NCBI GenBank assembly: GCA_964575845.1
Contig: CAZNSX010000005.1
Location: 248,001-312,000, forward strand
DNA from: CAZNSX01 sp964575845
GTDB lineage: Bacteria; UBA8248; CAZNSX01
DNA length: 64,000 nt
Reading direction: 5' to 3'
Below the pieces are notes generated by a model that was given only the letters and a program-made list of their open reading frames with translations, ran no database searches and was not told the DNA's origin. The translations under genes were made by a program, and so were the position numbers. Below, one piece after another: positions 51,422 to 59,444 of the stretch (positions within the stretch are counted from its first letter, which is position 1; each line of letters opens with the position of its first letter).

Positions 51422-51501
51422 GGGGACCTCCCTCCCCCTTTGGAAGAGCATTTTCTTCCCTTGAGAATATCCCTCACACCTTCCGCAATAGCAAAGGTTT
51501 T

Positions 51502-52695
51502 CTAGCGCCTCGCATCCTCGAGCATCTCTCCGTACCGTTCCAGGACCGGGCCGGGAGCTTTTCCCTCGAGGACGACCTCCCTGAAGGCCTCAGAAAGAGT
51601 TCTGTTAACGGTAGCCCAGTAGAGAACGTTCGGCCTCGGCTCCGCGTGCTCCAGAGCGCGGAGCACCGCCTTAAAATAGGGAGCCTGCCAGGCCTTGACC
51701 CGGCCATAGGCATCCCTTCTTGCAGAGGGCCAGCCCATCTCGGCCACAAGTAGCTCCTGCACGCGCTTGGAGAGAAGATATCTCACAAAAGCGAGGGCCA
51801 GAGCCTTATGGCGGGCCCCACGCGGGATGCCCAGCACCTCTCCCCCCAGCACGTGGGATTCCCTCACTGGCCCCCGCCAGCCGTGATAGGCCTTTATTTC
51901 CCTTTTCCCAGCGTCCCTCACTATGACGTTAACTCCGAAGGGCCAGTTGCGGGCCAGATAAACGCTCTCATTGGCCAGATATTTATTGGTCGTATTCCAG
52001 TTGGCCTTCCTGGTCTCAGGCGACAGGTAGGGCGCGAGGCGCCCCAGAAAGCGGAAGGCCCGTCTGGAACCCTCGTCGCTGAGCACCAATGGGTCTCCAC
52101 CGGCGGAGCGGATAAACTCAAAGACATGAGTCGTGGTATTAAGGTCCAGAGTTCCGTGCAGGAGCACGCGTCCCACCCCCTCCGCCTCTTTAAGGCGCCG
52201 GGCAACCCCCAGGAGCCCCTCCCAGCTCTCGGGGGGTTTTAGACCGTAGCTCCGGAATTTGGGCTCGTTGTAGTAGGCGATCTGTACATTGGGCCTGTAG
52301 GGGAAGAAATAGAGTCTTCCCTGAAACTCCCCCACACGGATGAGCCCTGGGAGAATCTCCTTGGGAATGAGGTGCCGGTAGGAGGAGAGGTCTTCCATGA
52401 GCCCTTTCGAGACCAGGGGGGCAAGCTGCATGTTATCCTGGGCGATGAGGTCAACCCTCATCCTGCCCCCCCGGGCCATGGCCTCCAGCTTGTAGATGGC
52501 ATCCCGCGCTTCCGCCTGGAGGCCCCTCACCTTCACACCCTCACGCCTCTCAAAGGGGGGGAAGACCTTGCCCCGCATGACCCTCCATTCCACCTCCCCA
52601 AGCCCCATCATGATGGTGAGAGTCTTGGTAGCCGCTGCGGAGGAGGGGGTCGGAAGGAGGCATAAGGCCAGCACTAAGGTAAGAAGTAGCCTCAT
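51502..52695 (-). CDS. extracellular solute-binding protein, carbohydrate-type ABC
   Basis: A 397-residue periplasmic binding protein of the family 1 (maltose/sugar) type. Signal peptide MRLLLTLVLALCLLPTPSSAAA. The mature protein begins TLTIMMGLGEVEWRVMRGKVF; the hinge-type motifs GRLYFFPYRPNVQIAYYNEPKFRSYGLKPPESWEGLL and the conserved tail are typical. It is the binding partner of the two downstream permeases (same strand, start-stop gap of 13 bases), but no ATPase gene is adjacent. Substrate not predictable. Confidence 0.85.
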   Translation of the reverse strand: MRLLLTLVLALCLLPTPSSAAATKTLTIMMGLGEVEWRVMRGKVFPPFERREGVKVRGLQAEARDAIYKLEAMARGGRMRVDLIAQDNMQLAPLVSKGLMEDLSSYRHLIPKEILPGLIRVGEFQGRLYFFPYRPNVQIAYYNEPKFRSYGLKPPESWEGLLGVARRLKEAEGVGRVLLHGTLDLNTTTHVFEFIRSAGGDPLVLSDEGSRRAFRFLGRLAPYLSPETRKANWNTTNKYLANESVYLARNWPFGVNVIVRDAGKREIKAYHGWRGPVRESHVLGGEVLGIPRGARHKALALAFVRYLLSKRVQELLVAEMGWPSARRDAYGRVKAWQAPYFKAVLRALEHAEPRPNVLYWATVNRTLSEAFREVVLEGKAPGPVLERYGEMLEDARR

Positions 52696-52708
52696 CTTGA
52701 GCCCTTCC

Positions 52709-53512
52709 TCAGCCCTTCACCGCCCCGGCCATGTAGCCCGCCCTCAGGTAGCGCTGAAGAGAGAAAGTGACAGCCATTACGGGCAGCGTGAGGACCGTGG
52801 CATAGGCTGCCGAGTGAAACCAGCTCCCGCGTATCACGTAATAGTAAGTCTGAAGGGGAAGAGTGTTCTCCACTAACGTCAAGTATAAGGCATAGGTGAA
52901 CTCATTCCAAGACTCAAGCCACCCGAAGATGGCCGCAACGGCTATCCCCGGCGCCGCAAGGGGAAACACCACCCGGAGGAGGGTCCCGAGCCTGCTGCAC
53001 CCGTCCATCTGGGCCGCCTGCTCGAGACTTCTGGGTATGGTCTCGAAGGTGCCCACGAGGATCCAGGAGATGAAGGGGAGCGTCCTTATGAGGTGGGCCA
53101 TGATGAGCCCCACGTGGGTATCCAGAAGGTTCCACCGGATGAAGGTTATGGCTATGGGAAGGGCGATGCCCACCTCGGGGAACATGCGCGCGGCAAAGAG
53201 CGAAAGGATGAAGGCGTAGCGATAGCGGGGCCTCATGCGGGAGATCACATAGGCGGCCGGGGCGGAGAGCAGGATGCCGAGCGCCATGGTGGCCGTTGCC
53301 ACGACTATGCTCTTAATCAGGGGGCGCCAGAGCTCCGGCGATGGGAGCACGGCCTTCCAGTGCTCAAGCGTGACCTCCTTCAAGAGCCAGGAGGGATGAG
53401 GGGTGAGGACCTCCCGCGGCGGGCTAAGGGAGATCTTGAACATGATATAGATGGGACTCAGGGCCAGGGCCGCGAAAACAAGGAGCAGTACCAGAGCGCA
53501 GAGCCTACTCAA
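52709..53512 (-). CDS. carbohydrate-type ABC permease (MalG-like)
   Basis: A 267-residue inner-membrane permease with six helices. The EAA loop that contacts the ATPase is visible as EQAAQMDGCSRLGTLLRVVFPL, followed by AAPGIAVAAIFGWLESWNEF. The start is TTG at 53512, seven bases after AAGGAGG, and it lies inside the end of the MalF-like gene (overlap 8 bases). The alternative ATG-like start at 53554 would overlap by 50 bases and lacks a ribosome site. Works with the MalF-like permease and the binding protein. Confidence 0.85.
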   Translation of the reverse strand: MSRLCALVLLLVFAALALSPIYIMFKISLSPPREVLTPHPSWLLKEVTLEHWKAVLPSPELWRPLIKSIVVATATMALGILLSAPAAYVISRMRPRYRYAFILSLFAARMFPEVGIALPIAITFIRWNLLDTHVGLIMAHLIRTLPFISWILVGTFETIPRSLEQAAQMDGCSRLGTLLRVVFPLAAPGIAVAAIFGWLESWNEFTYALYLTLVENTLPLQTYYYVIRGSWFHSAAYATVLTLPVMAVTFSLQRYLRAGYMAGAVKG

Positions 53513-54362
53513 GGCTCGCCTCCTTGCCCGCAAGGGCCAGGTAGCCCGAGACAAAGAGGGCTATTATGCCCGTGAGGATGGTTGCGGCGGCAGCCGAGGA
53601 GTAGGGGTTATTGTAGTCGTGGAACTCATAATAAGAGTAGGTTGCAAGAACGGGTGTCGCCTTTCCCGCCAGGATAAGGGGCACCTCGAAAATCCGGAAA
53701 GTATCTATGGCCCTGAGGATAACGGCCATTGTGATGAAGGGCTTGAGCAGAGGCAGAGTGATATGCCAGAAGCGCCTCAAGGGGCCCGCCCCATCGGCCG
53801 ATGCCGCCTCGTAGAGGGTCCGCGGGATGCTCTCCAGTCCCGCCAGGAGGATGAGGACCACCACGGGCGTTACCTTCCACATGTCAGCGACCACCACCAT
53901 GAGGATGGTCCTCGGCCCGCCACCGGCCCAATCGATGGGATGGGCGATAAGCCCCAGCCGGCCTAACGCCTCATTCAGATAGCCCGAGGTGTCGAAAAAA
54001 TAGGTGAATATCACGCCCGAGACGATAGTGGGTATCCCCAGCGGCGTGAGGATCAGGCTCCTGAAAACGGCCCTCCCCTTGAGTGCCTGGCTGAGTGACA
54101 GGGCGAGGGTGAGGCCAAGGGAGAGCTCCAGAGCGACTCCAAGCCCCACTATAGCGAGAGAGTTGAGAAGGGCCCGCACGAACTGGGAGTGAGAGGCTAT
54201 GAAAAGGTAGTTGTCAAGGGTGGGAAAGGCCCCGGTGTTCGGGTCTCTCAGGCTCAGGCCCAGGGCTTGAAGAAGGGGGACGGCCGTGAGCCCCAGGAGA
54301 TAAACGAAGAGCGGCGCGGTAAGGGCTATCTCCAGCTTCTTGCGGCCGAGAGCCCTTATCAT
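53505..54362 (-). CDS. carbohydrate-type ABC permease (MalF-like)
   Basis: A 285-residue permease with six helices (first at PLFVYLLGLTAVPLLQALGL). The EAA loop reads YEAASADGAGPLRRFWHITLPLLKP. A matching ATP-binding gene is absent from the window, so the importer probably borrows a shared ATPase, as known for several sugar ABC systems. First in the operon as transcribed, followed by the MalG-like permease and then the binding protein. Confidence 0.87.
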   Translation of the reverse strand: MIRALGRKKLEIALTAPLFVYLLGLTAVPLLQALGLSLRDPNTGAFPTLDNYLFIASHSQFVRALLNSLAIVGLGVALELSLGLTLALSLSQALKGRAVFRSLILTPLGIPTIVSGVIFTYFFDTSGYLNEALGRLGLIAHPIDWAGGGPRTILMVVVADMWKVTPVVVLILLAGLESIPRTLYEAASADGAGPLRRFWHITLPLLKPFITMAVILRAIDTFRIFEVPLILAGKATPVLATYSYYEFHDYNNPYSSAAAATILTGIIALFVSGYLALAGKEASLE

Positions 54363-54461
54363 GGGAGGCGGTCTTGGGAAGAGTAGAGCCCGCCCCCTGC
54401 GGCCTCCGATGCCGGAGCCCCGGCGCAGTCCCGAAAGCGCCTTCCTCGATGGGGCAAGAAC

Positions 54462-54647
54462 TTAGTGGTCGCTGTGAAGAACTCCCGCCCTGGCGAAATG
54501 CTCAGCCGAGGGTATGTCATTATAAATGATGAGCACCGCTTCCGGCTGCACCTTTGCGACCCGGACGATCGTGTCCGTTATCTCCTTTGAGATCTCGGCC
54601 TTCTGCTCCTTGGTGCGGGGAAGCATCTGGATAGTTACGAAAGGCAT
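54462..54647 (-). CDS. 4-oxalocrotonate tautomerase-like protein
   Basis: A 61-residue protein of the tautomerase superfamily, which uses an N-terminal proline as catalytic base. The start MPFVTIQMLPRTKEQKAEIS with Pro directly after Met supports this; the frame extension to 54668 is rejected because GGGAGGAAAAG precedes 54647. Such small proteins form hexamers and isomerise ketoacids or dehalogenate. The short C-terminal tail HFARAGVLHSDH ends earlier than in the enteric enzymes. Substrate unknown; it is isolated from catabolic genes here. Confidence 0.85.
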   Translation of the reverse strand: MPFVTIQMLPRTKEQKAEISKEITDTIVRVAKVQPEAVLIIYNDIPSAEHFARAGVLHSDH

Positions 54648-54771
54648 GGCTTTTCCTCCCTTTGACATTTGGTGAGTTTAAGACCCAAGCTACACTAAAT
54701 TCTCACTCGGCTCAAGACCCACCACATCAGAGTTGCTCATCTCCCTCGTCCTCCCCGGCGGCTGGGCTCTT

Positions 54772-55056
54772 CTACTCTTGAAGAAAACCCATACTCCCCA
54801 GGGCCAGGAAAAAGGCTATGCCGAAAAGACCCAGACCCAACCCCCTCAGAGCGAACCCTCTTATGCGGGGGTCATCGTGCACGTAGCCGAAGTAGTAACT
54901 CGTGGCTCCCGACAGGATTCCCAGAAGGGAGAAAAGGGGGCCGAAGCTTCCCACATCGGGCGAGAAGAGGAGGTTCGTTAGCGCCACCAGGGCAAGCCCA
55001 GCAAGGCTCAGCCCCAAGCTCAGAAATGCCAGGGCCATGGCGGAGGGACGGGGCAA
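54772..55056 (-). CDS. small membrane protein of unknown function
   Basis: A 94-residue protein with three hydrophobic helices (MALAFLSLGLSLAGLALVAL, PLFSLLGILSGATSYYFG, GLGLGLFGIAFFLALGS). No motif is recognised. It may be a small pore or modulator; the same strand carries tautomerase downstream and a ferritin-like gene upstream, without clear linkage. The start methionine could also be MALAFL, six residues later. Confidence 0.5.
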   Translation of the reverse strand: MPRPSAMALAFLSLGLSLAGLALVALTNLLFSPDVGSFGPLFSLLGILSGATSYYFGYVHDDPRIRGFALRGLGLGLFGIAFFLALGSMGFLQE

Positions 55057-55224
55057 GCTATCTCTCCACAGGGGCCATGAGCCTCAAATTGGTTCCCTCT
55101 CCTGCATCAGCCTCCACCCCCACGCTCTCGACATCGCGGCCAAATGCGCTCCAGGCCGGAACTCCCGTCTTCAGGATAAACACGCGAGAGCTTTCAGAAA
55201 ACCCTGCTTCCGGGCTCAACCTCC

Positions 55225-55716
55225 CTATGCTTTCTTCTCTCGGCTATCGGGCACAGTTCTGGCGGGAGGGGCCTTCCCTTCCAGCGCTTCAAGCATGCGC
55301 TCCCTGTGGCTCCGCTCTCGCTTTGCCAGGAAGGCGAAAACCCTCTTGGCAAGGGGGAGGGCGGCCTTCTGGAAAAGGGCCAGGTAGAAGTGATACTGTG
55401 CCTCCTCACGGGCCAGGGCTTCTTCAAGAATCTTTCGGTCTTCGGATGAAAGCTCTCCGCGGCTGGGACCAAACTTTTCCTCTACCGCCCCCTTGAGCTC
55501 CTCCTCGCCCTCGCTGATTACCTCATCTACCCCTCCTTGAAGCAAGGCTTCAAGGCTCTCCTTGTGGGAGAGCTCTTCCCGGGCAAGGCCTTCCATGAGA
55601 CCCGCACCCTCGGGGGAGCCCATCCGCGAGGTGGCCCTCCTGTAGAAACCGAGAGCCTCTTCCTCGTGGGCAATGGCCTGGCGTATGAGAAGCCTTACGA
55701 GAAAATCCTTGAGCAT
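55225..55716 (-). CDS. rubrerythrin/ferritin-like diiron protein
   Basis: A 163-residue four-helix protein. Diiron ligands appear as E in AIAHEEEALGFYRRA, E-x-x-H in LAREELSHKESL, and the second half shows AREEAQYHFYLALFQK and RERSHRERML, the E-x-x-H-like duplicates of the ferritin-like/rubrerythrin family. Such proteins reduce peroxide or store iron. There is no rubredoxin tail. The first ATG (55716) starts MLKDFLVRLL. It is 23 bases upstream of the GDT1-like gene's stop, so they may be part of one transcript with the V-ATPase subunit. Confidence 0.75.
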   Translation of the reverse strand: MLKDFLVRLLIRQAIAHEEEALGFYRRATSRMGSPEGAGLMEGLAREELSHKESLEALLQGGVDEVISEGEEELKGAVEEKFGPSRGELSSEDRKILEEALAREEAQYHFYLALFQKAALPLAKRVFAFLAKRERSHRERMLEALEGKAPPARTVPDSREKKA

Positions 55717-55739
55717 TTGGGATTACCCCGCCTTTTCCT

Positions 55740-56009
55740 TTATGAGCCCTTCAGAACAAGAACCCCGAAGGCGATGAAGATAATCCCCGATATGTATTTG
55801 ATGTAGCGGGTGGGAAGCACAGCCGTGATGGCCCCCCCGAAGACCACGGCTATGAGGGTGGTAACCAGGAGGGCGCCCCCAGCCCCGATAAATACGGCCA
55901 GGGGTGATCCTGTCTTGGCCGCAAAGGAGAGAGTGGCGAGCTGGGTCTTATCGCCGAGCTCGGCCAGGAAAATAAGAATGAAGGTGCTGGAGATAATCTT
56001 CCAGTCCAT
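55740..56009 (-). CDS. GDT1/TMEM165-family half transporter
   Basis: An 89-residue inner-membrane protein with one UPF0016 unit: AELGDKTQLATLSFAAK (the conserved E-x-G-D-[KR]-[ST] motif that binds cations) and two to three helices. Full GDT1 proteins have two such units and move Mn2+ or Ca2+; a single-unit bacterial protein must dimerise or have a second partner gene, which is not seen here. It lies 27 bases downstream of the V-ATPase B subunit. Confidence 0.8.
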   Translation of the reverse strand: MDWKIISSTFILIFLAELGDKTQLATLSFAAKTGSPLAVFIGAGGALLVTTLIAVVFGGAITAVLPTRYIKYISGIIFIAFGVLVLKGS

Positions 56010-56036
56010 AGGGCCCTCCCCCCAGAGGCTCAGGCT

Positions 56037-57428
56037 TCAACGGGATTCCCCTCCATCCCGCTGCCCGTCCAGGTATTTTTCCAGGTAGGCGTCCCGAATG
56101 CGTTTGAGTTCATGCCGAGGCACCAGGCGGAAGAGCTCCCAGCCAATATCGAGGCTCCCCTCTATTGAGCGGTTCTCGTTCTCTCCCTGTTGCACGAAGC
56201 GCTCCTCGAAATCATCGGCAAAGCGAACGAACTGCTTGTCCACATCGGTAAGGGCCGCCTCACCCAGGATGACCGCCAGCTCCTTGGCCCCCTTGCCCCG
56301 GGCATAGGCGGCGAAGAGCTGGTTCATAACGTCGGCATGGTCCTCACGGGTCTTGCCGGGGCCTATGCCCTTATCCTTGAGACGGGAGAGCGAAGGAAGG
56401 ACGTTGATGGGAGGGTAGATGCCCCTGCGGTGAAGCTCCCGGTCCAATATTATCTGGCCTTCGGTTATATAGCCCGTGAGGTCGGGGATGGGGTGCGTCT
56501 TGTCGTCCTCAGGCATTGTCAGGATGGGCATCTGAGTGATAGAGCCTTCCTTACCACCGATCTTACCTGCTCTCTCGTAAATGGTGGCGAGGTCTGTATA
56601 GAGGTAGCCTGGATAGCCACGGCGACCGGGAATCTCTTTGCGGGCCGCAGAGACCTCCCTCAGCGCCTCACAGTAGCTGGTCATATCTGTGAGGATAACC
56701 AGGATGTGCATTTCCTTTTCAAAGGCGAGATATTCGGCGGCCGTGAGAGCCATGCGGGGGGTGATTATGCGCTCGACGGCCGGGTCATTGGCCAGGTTTA
56801 TGAAAAGGACCGCGCGGGCGATAGCGCCCGTGCGGTTGAAGTCTCTGACAAAGAAATCGTACTCCTCGAAGGTTATGCCCATGGCGGCAAAAACAACGGC
56901 AAACCCTGCGTCAGAGCCCAGGACTCTGGCCTGGCGAGCTATCTGCGAGGCCAGCTTGGCGTGGGGAAGCCCCGCTCCAGAGAAAATGGGCAGCTTCTGC
57001 CCCCTTACCAGAGGGTTCATGGCGTCGATTGCTGAGATGCCCGTCTGTATGAAGTCTGAGGGGTAGCCCCGAGCATAAGGATTAAGGGGGTTTCCATTGA
57101 TATCCAGACGCTTTTCAGGAAGGATAGGAGGGCCGCCATCGAGGGGCCGGCCCGAGCCGTCAAAAACCCTGCCCAAGAGTTCCTCGGAAACGGGAAGCTC
57201 GATAGTTTTCCCAAGGAATCTCACCTTGGTGGTATTCACGTTAATTCCCGCCGTGCCCTCAAAGAGTTGCACAAGGGCCTGGCCTCTCGCAGCCATCAGG
57301 ACCTGCCCCCGCCGTACCTCCCCGCTGCTAAGCTCTATCTCCACAAGCTCCTGATATTTGGCGCCCTCTACCCGGTCCACCATCATCAGGGGGCCGGCTA
57401 CCTCAGCAATGCTTGTAAACTCTTTCAT
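56037..57428 (-). CDS. atpB: V/A-type ATP synthase subunit B, orphan
   Basis: A 463-residue regulatory (non-catalytic) subunit of V/A-type ATPases. Family features: N-terminal barrel (EFTSIAEVAGPLMMVDRVEG), degenerate P-loop SGAGLPHAKLASQIARQ in place of GxxxxGKT, IDAMNPLVRGQKLPIFSG, and the tail ERFVQQGENENRSIEGSLDIGWELF. The usual A, D and other subunit genes are not upstream or downstream in this window; upstream is non-coding DNA and a differently oriented exported gene. So it is an orphan, perhaps moonlighting, or the rest of the operon is elsewhere. Confidence 0.92.
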   Translation of the reverse strand: MKEFTSIAEVAGPLMMVDRVEGAKYQELVEIELSSGEVRRGQVLMAARGQALVQLFEGTAGINVNTTKVRFLGKTIELPVSEELLGRVFDGSGRPLDGGPPILPEKRLDINGNPLNPYARGYPSDFIQTGISAIDAMNPLVRGQKLPIFSGAGLPHAKLASQIARQARVLGSDAGFAVVFAAMGITFEEYDFFVRDFNRTGAIARAVLFINLANDPAVERIITPRMALTAAEYLAFEKEMHILVILTDMTSYCEALREVSAARKEIPGRRGYPGYLYTDLATIYERAGKIGGKEGSITQMPILTMPEDDKTHPIPDLTGYITEGQIILDRELHRRGIYPPINVLPSLSRLKDKGIGPGKTREDHADVMNQLFAAYARGKGAKELAVILGEAALTDVDKQFVRFADDFEERFVQQGENENRSIEGSLDIGWELFRLVPRHELKRIRDAYLEKYLDGQRDGGESR

Positions 57429-57801
57429 CCTAAGTTTCTCCTTTAAATCGCCAAAAATAGAGAAAACGTTGAACTTTTTATAGCACTCCGGGTGGGGGAA
57501 GTAAAGCCATTTGGACGCCGGGAGAGCCTTATGCTCAAGATCGGCAGAAATTTTGCTGAATTAAACACTAAATTTCTTAATTTTGCGTACCTTTGAGCCG
57601 AAAAGATGAAAAAGACATAAGCCTCCCCGGGACAAAGGGTCGCCGTGGGTGTTAAAAAATGGTTTTAGCTCCTTGAGCTCCTCAGTCAACGGATTTTATT
57701 CTAGACTTCATTATTTTTGGACCTGAGAAAATGGTTCGCGATCGAGAGGATGGTTCGGTGAATTTACTGATTTTCATATGGACTTTGAGGGAAGAGAGCT
57801 T
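57429..57801. other. non-coding region upstream of atpB and an exported gene
   Basis: About 370 bases between divergent genes. AT-rich parts at 57545-57600 may contain promoters. A GCCTCCCCGGGAC...GGGTCGCCGTGGG stretch at 57624-57652 looked riboswitch-like but lacks a recognisable consensus. No gene is seen. Confidence 0.4.
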
Positions 57802-58551
57802 ATGGTCATAAGGCTCCTGGCTGCTAAGGTCGCGCTGATAGTGGCCCTTTTCCCCCTTCCCCTGCTTGCAATGGAGGGGGCTCCCTCTTACTACGACGCC
57901 GCCAGGGCAAAAGAGATCCGCTCTCTGGATAGCCATTACACAGCCGAGCAGATTGATTTCATGGTCAGGACAATATTTTCTTACGCTCCGAACCAGGACA
58001 TCTGGTCCCATCGCTGGGCCCGAAAGAGGAAAACTCCAGAGATTGCGCAGATAACGATTCTGGACTCCTCTGATGGCTACGGAGTCCTTAGCTACACCAG
58101 CATCAAACTCAAGGAGGAGGCCCAGTCTTATATCGTAGTGGTAGCGGGAAATGAGGGTAATCCCCGAGAGAGAATCTGGGTCACCATGCCCGCCCTGCGG
58201 GAATATTTCATGAACGTAACAGCAGAGGATGGCACACTGCTTGAGATCGGGTCGGGATTTTTCAGCGCAGTCTTGGCGGGCCTCCGAATCAAGGACATGC
58301 TCATTCGGCATAAGGCGCAAGGGCTTTCCTGGGAGGTGAAAGATGATGGCCTGAGCCCTCGAGAAGAGAGGGAAAATCTCCTCCTCAGGGAATTTTTCAC
58401 CCAGTCTTATCGAAGGACGGGCTCCTTCCGGGAGGAAGACCTGCAGGAAGAGCGCAGAGCGTACTGCTCCGGGCGGCTCGATGAGCCAGGAATGGAGCAG
58501 GGCGAGGTGCGCAATCCTATCTGCAAAAATGTTATTTCCACGAAGACCTAG
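57802..58551 (+). CDS. exported protein of unknown function (pair, first)
   Basis: A 249-residue protein with a signal peptide (MVIRLLAAKVALIVALFPLP, then LLAMEG). The mature part begins APSYYDAARAKEIRSLDSHYTAEQIDFMV and shows mixed alpha/beta character. A segment YIVVVAGNEGNPRERIWVTM could be a fold core; I do not recognise the family. Two cysteines near the C-terminus (RAYCSGRLD and RNPICKN). The start ATG 57802 is preferred to 57778 because GGAAGAGAG lies upstream. It overlaps the following gene by about 20 bases, so the two are co-translated. Confidence 0.6.
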   Translation: MVIRLLAAKVALIVALFPLPLLAMEGAPSYYDAARAKEIRSLDSHYTAEQIDFMVRTIFSYAPNQDIWSHRWARKRKTPEIAQITILDSSDGYGVLSYTSIKLKEEAQSYIVVVAGNEGNPRERIWVTMPALREYFMNVTAEDGTLLEIGSGFFSAVLAGLRIKDMLIRHKAQGLSWEVKDDGLSPREERENLLLREFFTQSYRRTGSFREEDLQEERRAYCSGRLDEPGMEQGEVRNPICKNVISTKT

Positions 58552-59338
58552 CCCGGGTAGGGACAGGCTCCCCAAGAGACTGGTTCCCTTATCAGTACTT
58601 TTCCTTTTCCTCCTCACCTCTACCTTTGCCTATCCCTCGGCTGATAGGGTCAGGGAGAGAATGCTCCTTCAGAAGGTGCCGGATGGCTATTTGAAGGAGG
58701 TGAAATTCCTGCTGGAAAACTATACGGTGAAGCGAAAATGGGAGGGTTTCTCCTTCAAGAGCAAAGAGAGTGTCCTCGCCTTTCTACTGGACCGCATCCC
58801 CCTTGCGGCTTCAATGGCCCGCTCTCTTAAGCTTTCCCGGTATATCGTTGAGAAGAATGGCGATAACAGCTACCACCTGGATAATCAAAATGGCCTCACG
58901 GGTACCTTCAAGCTCGTCTATAGCGAGGGCAATACCCGCATCTACCGGGGAGAGGGGGAGTATAACGGCTGGCTCATCCGCGGGCTCAAGGGCTGGGGAT
59001 TCACCTATATCCACTACCGGGAGAATGTTAAGGACGGTGAGACTTACGTAGTCAACGACTTCTACTCCTATTTCCATGTGGAAGAGAGCTTCACAGCGCT
59101 TCTCATAAAGGTAGTGGACACTATTTTGAGAATGCTTGCCGATAAGGAGATAAACCAGTCCATCGAGGCGGCCAGGGTCTTGAGCGAGACGCTGGCAAAG
59201 GAGCCTCAAAGACTTTACGAGAAGATGAGAGAGGATAAGTTCGTCACCAAGGCGGAGCTTGAAGAGTTCAGGAAAGAGTTTTTAGGCTCTGAGAATAAGC
59301 TGAGCCTGAGCCCCTATTTTCCGAATACGGGGCTTTAG
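58529..59338 (+). CDS. exported protein of unknown function (pair, second)
   Basis: A 269-residue protein with a signal peptide (LPKRLVPLSVLFLFLLTSTF). The mature part (from about YPSADRVRERMLLQKVPDGY) shows beta-hairpin repeats: GTFKLVYSEGNTRIYRGEGE and YNGWLIRGLKGWGFTYIHYR, then a long helical C-terminus that looks like coiled coil (EINQSIEAARVLSETLAKEP). I do not recognise it. The start at 58529 is chosen because the signal peptide then lies within 40 residues of the N-terminus. Presumably periplasmic or outer-membrane facing, coupled to its upstream partner. Confidence 0.55.
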   Translation: MLFPRRPSPGRDRLPKRLVPLSVLFLFLLTSTFAYPSADRVRERMLLQKVPDGYLKEVKFLLENYTVKRKWEGFSFKSKESVLAFLLDRIPLAASMARSLKLSRYIVEKNGDNSYHLDNQNGLTGTFKLVYSEGNTRIYRGEGEYNGWLIRGLKGWGFTYIHYRENVKDGETYVVNDFYSYFHVEESFTALLIKVVDTILRMLADKEINQSIEAARVLSETLAKEPQRLYEKMREDKFVTKAELEEFRKEFLGSENKLSLSPYFPNTGL

Positions 59339-59444
59339 CTTTTACCACTGATCAGTCAAGTCTCCTTTCTCCCGGCATCCCGTCTCTTGAGAGCTGAGAG
59401 GCTCTATCATTCCTGAGGTCAAGACACCGCCGAATTCGGCACCT

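Noticed and set aside
57600..57660. Riboswitch-like stretch (GCCTCCCCGGG...GGGTCGCC)
   Set aside because: Some c-di-GMP-I-like letters, but the conserved core and pairing could not be drawn.
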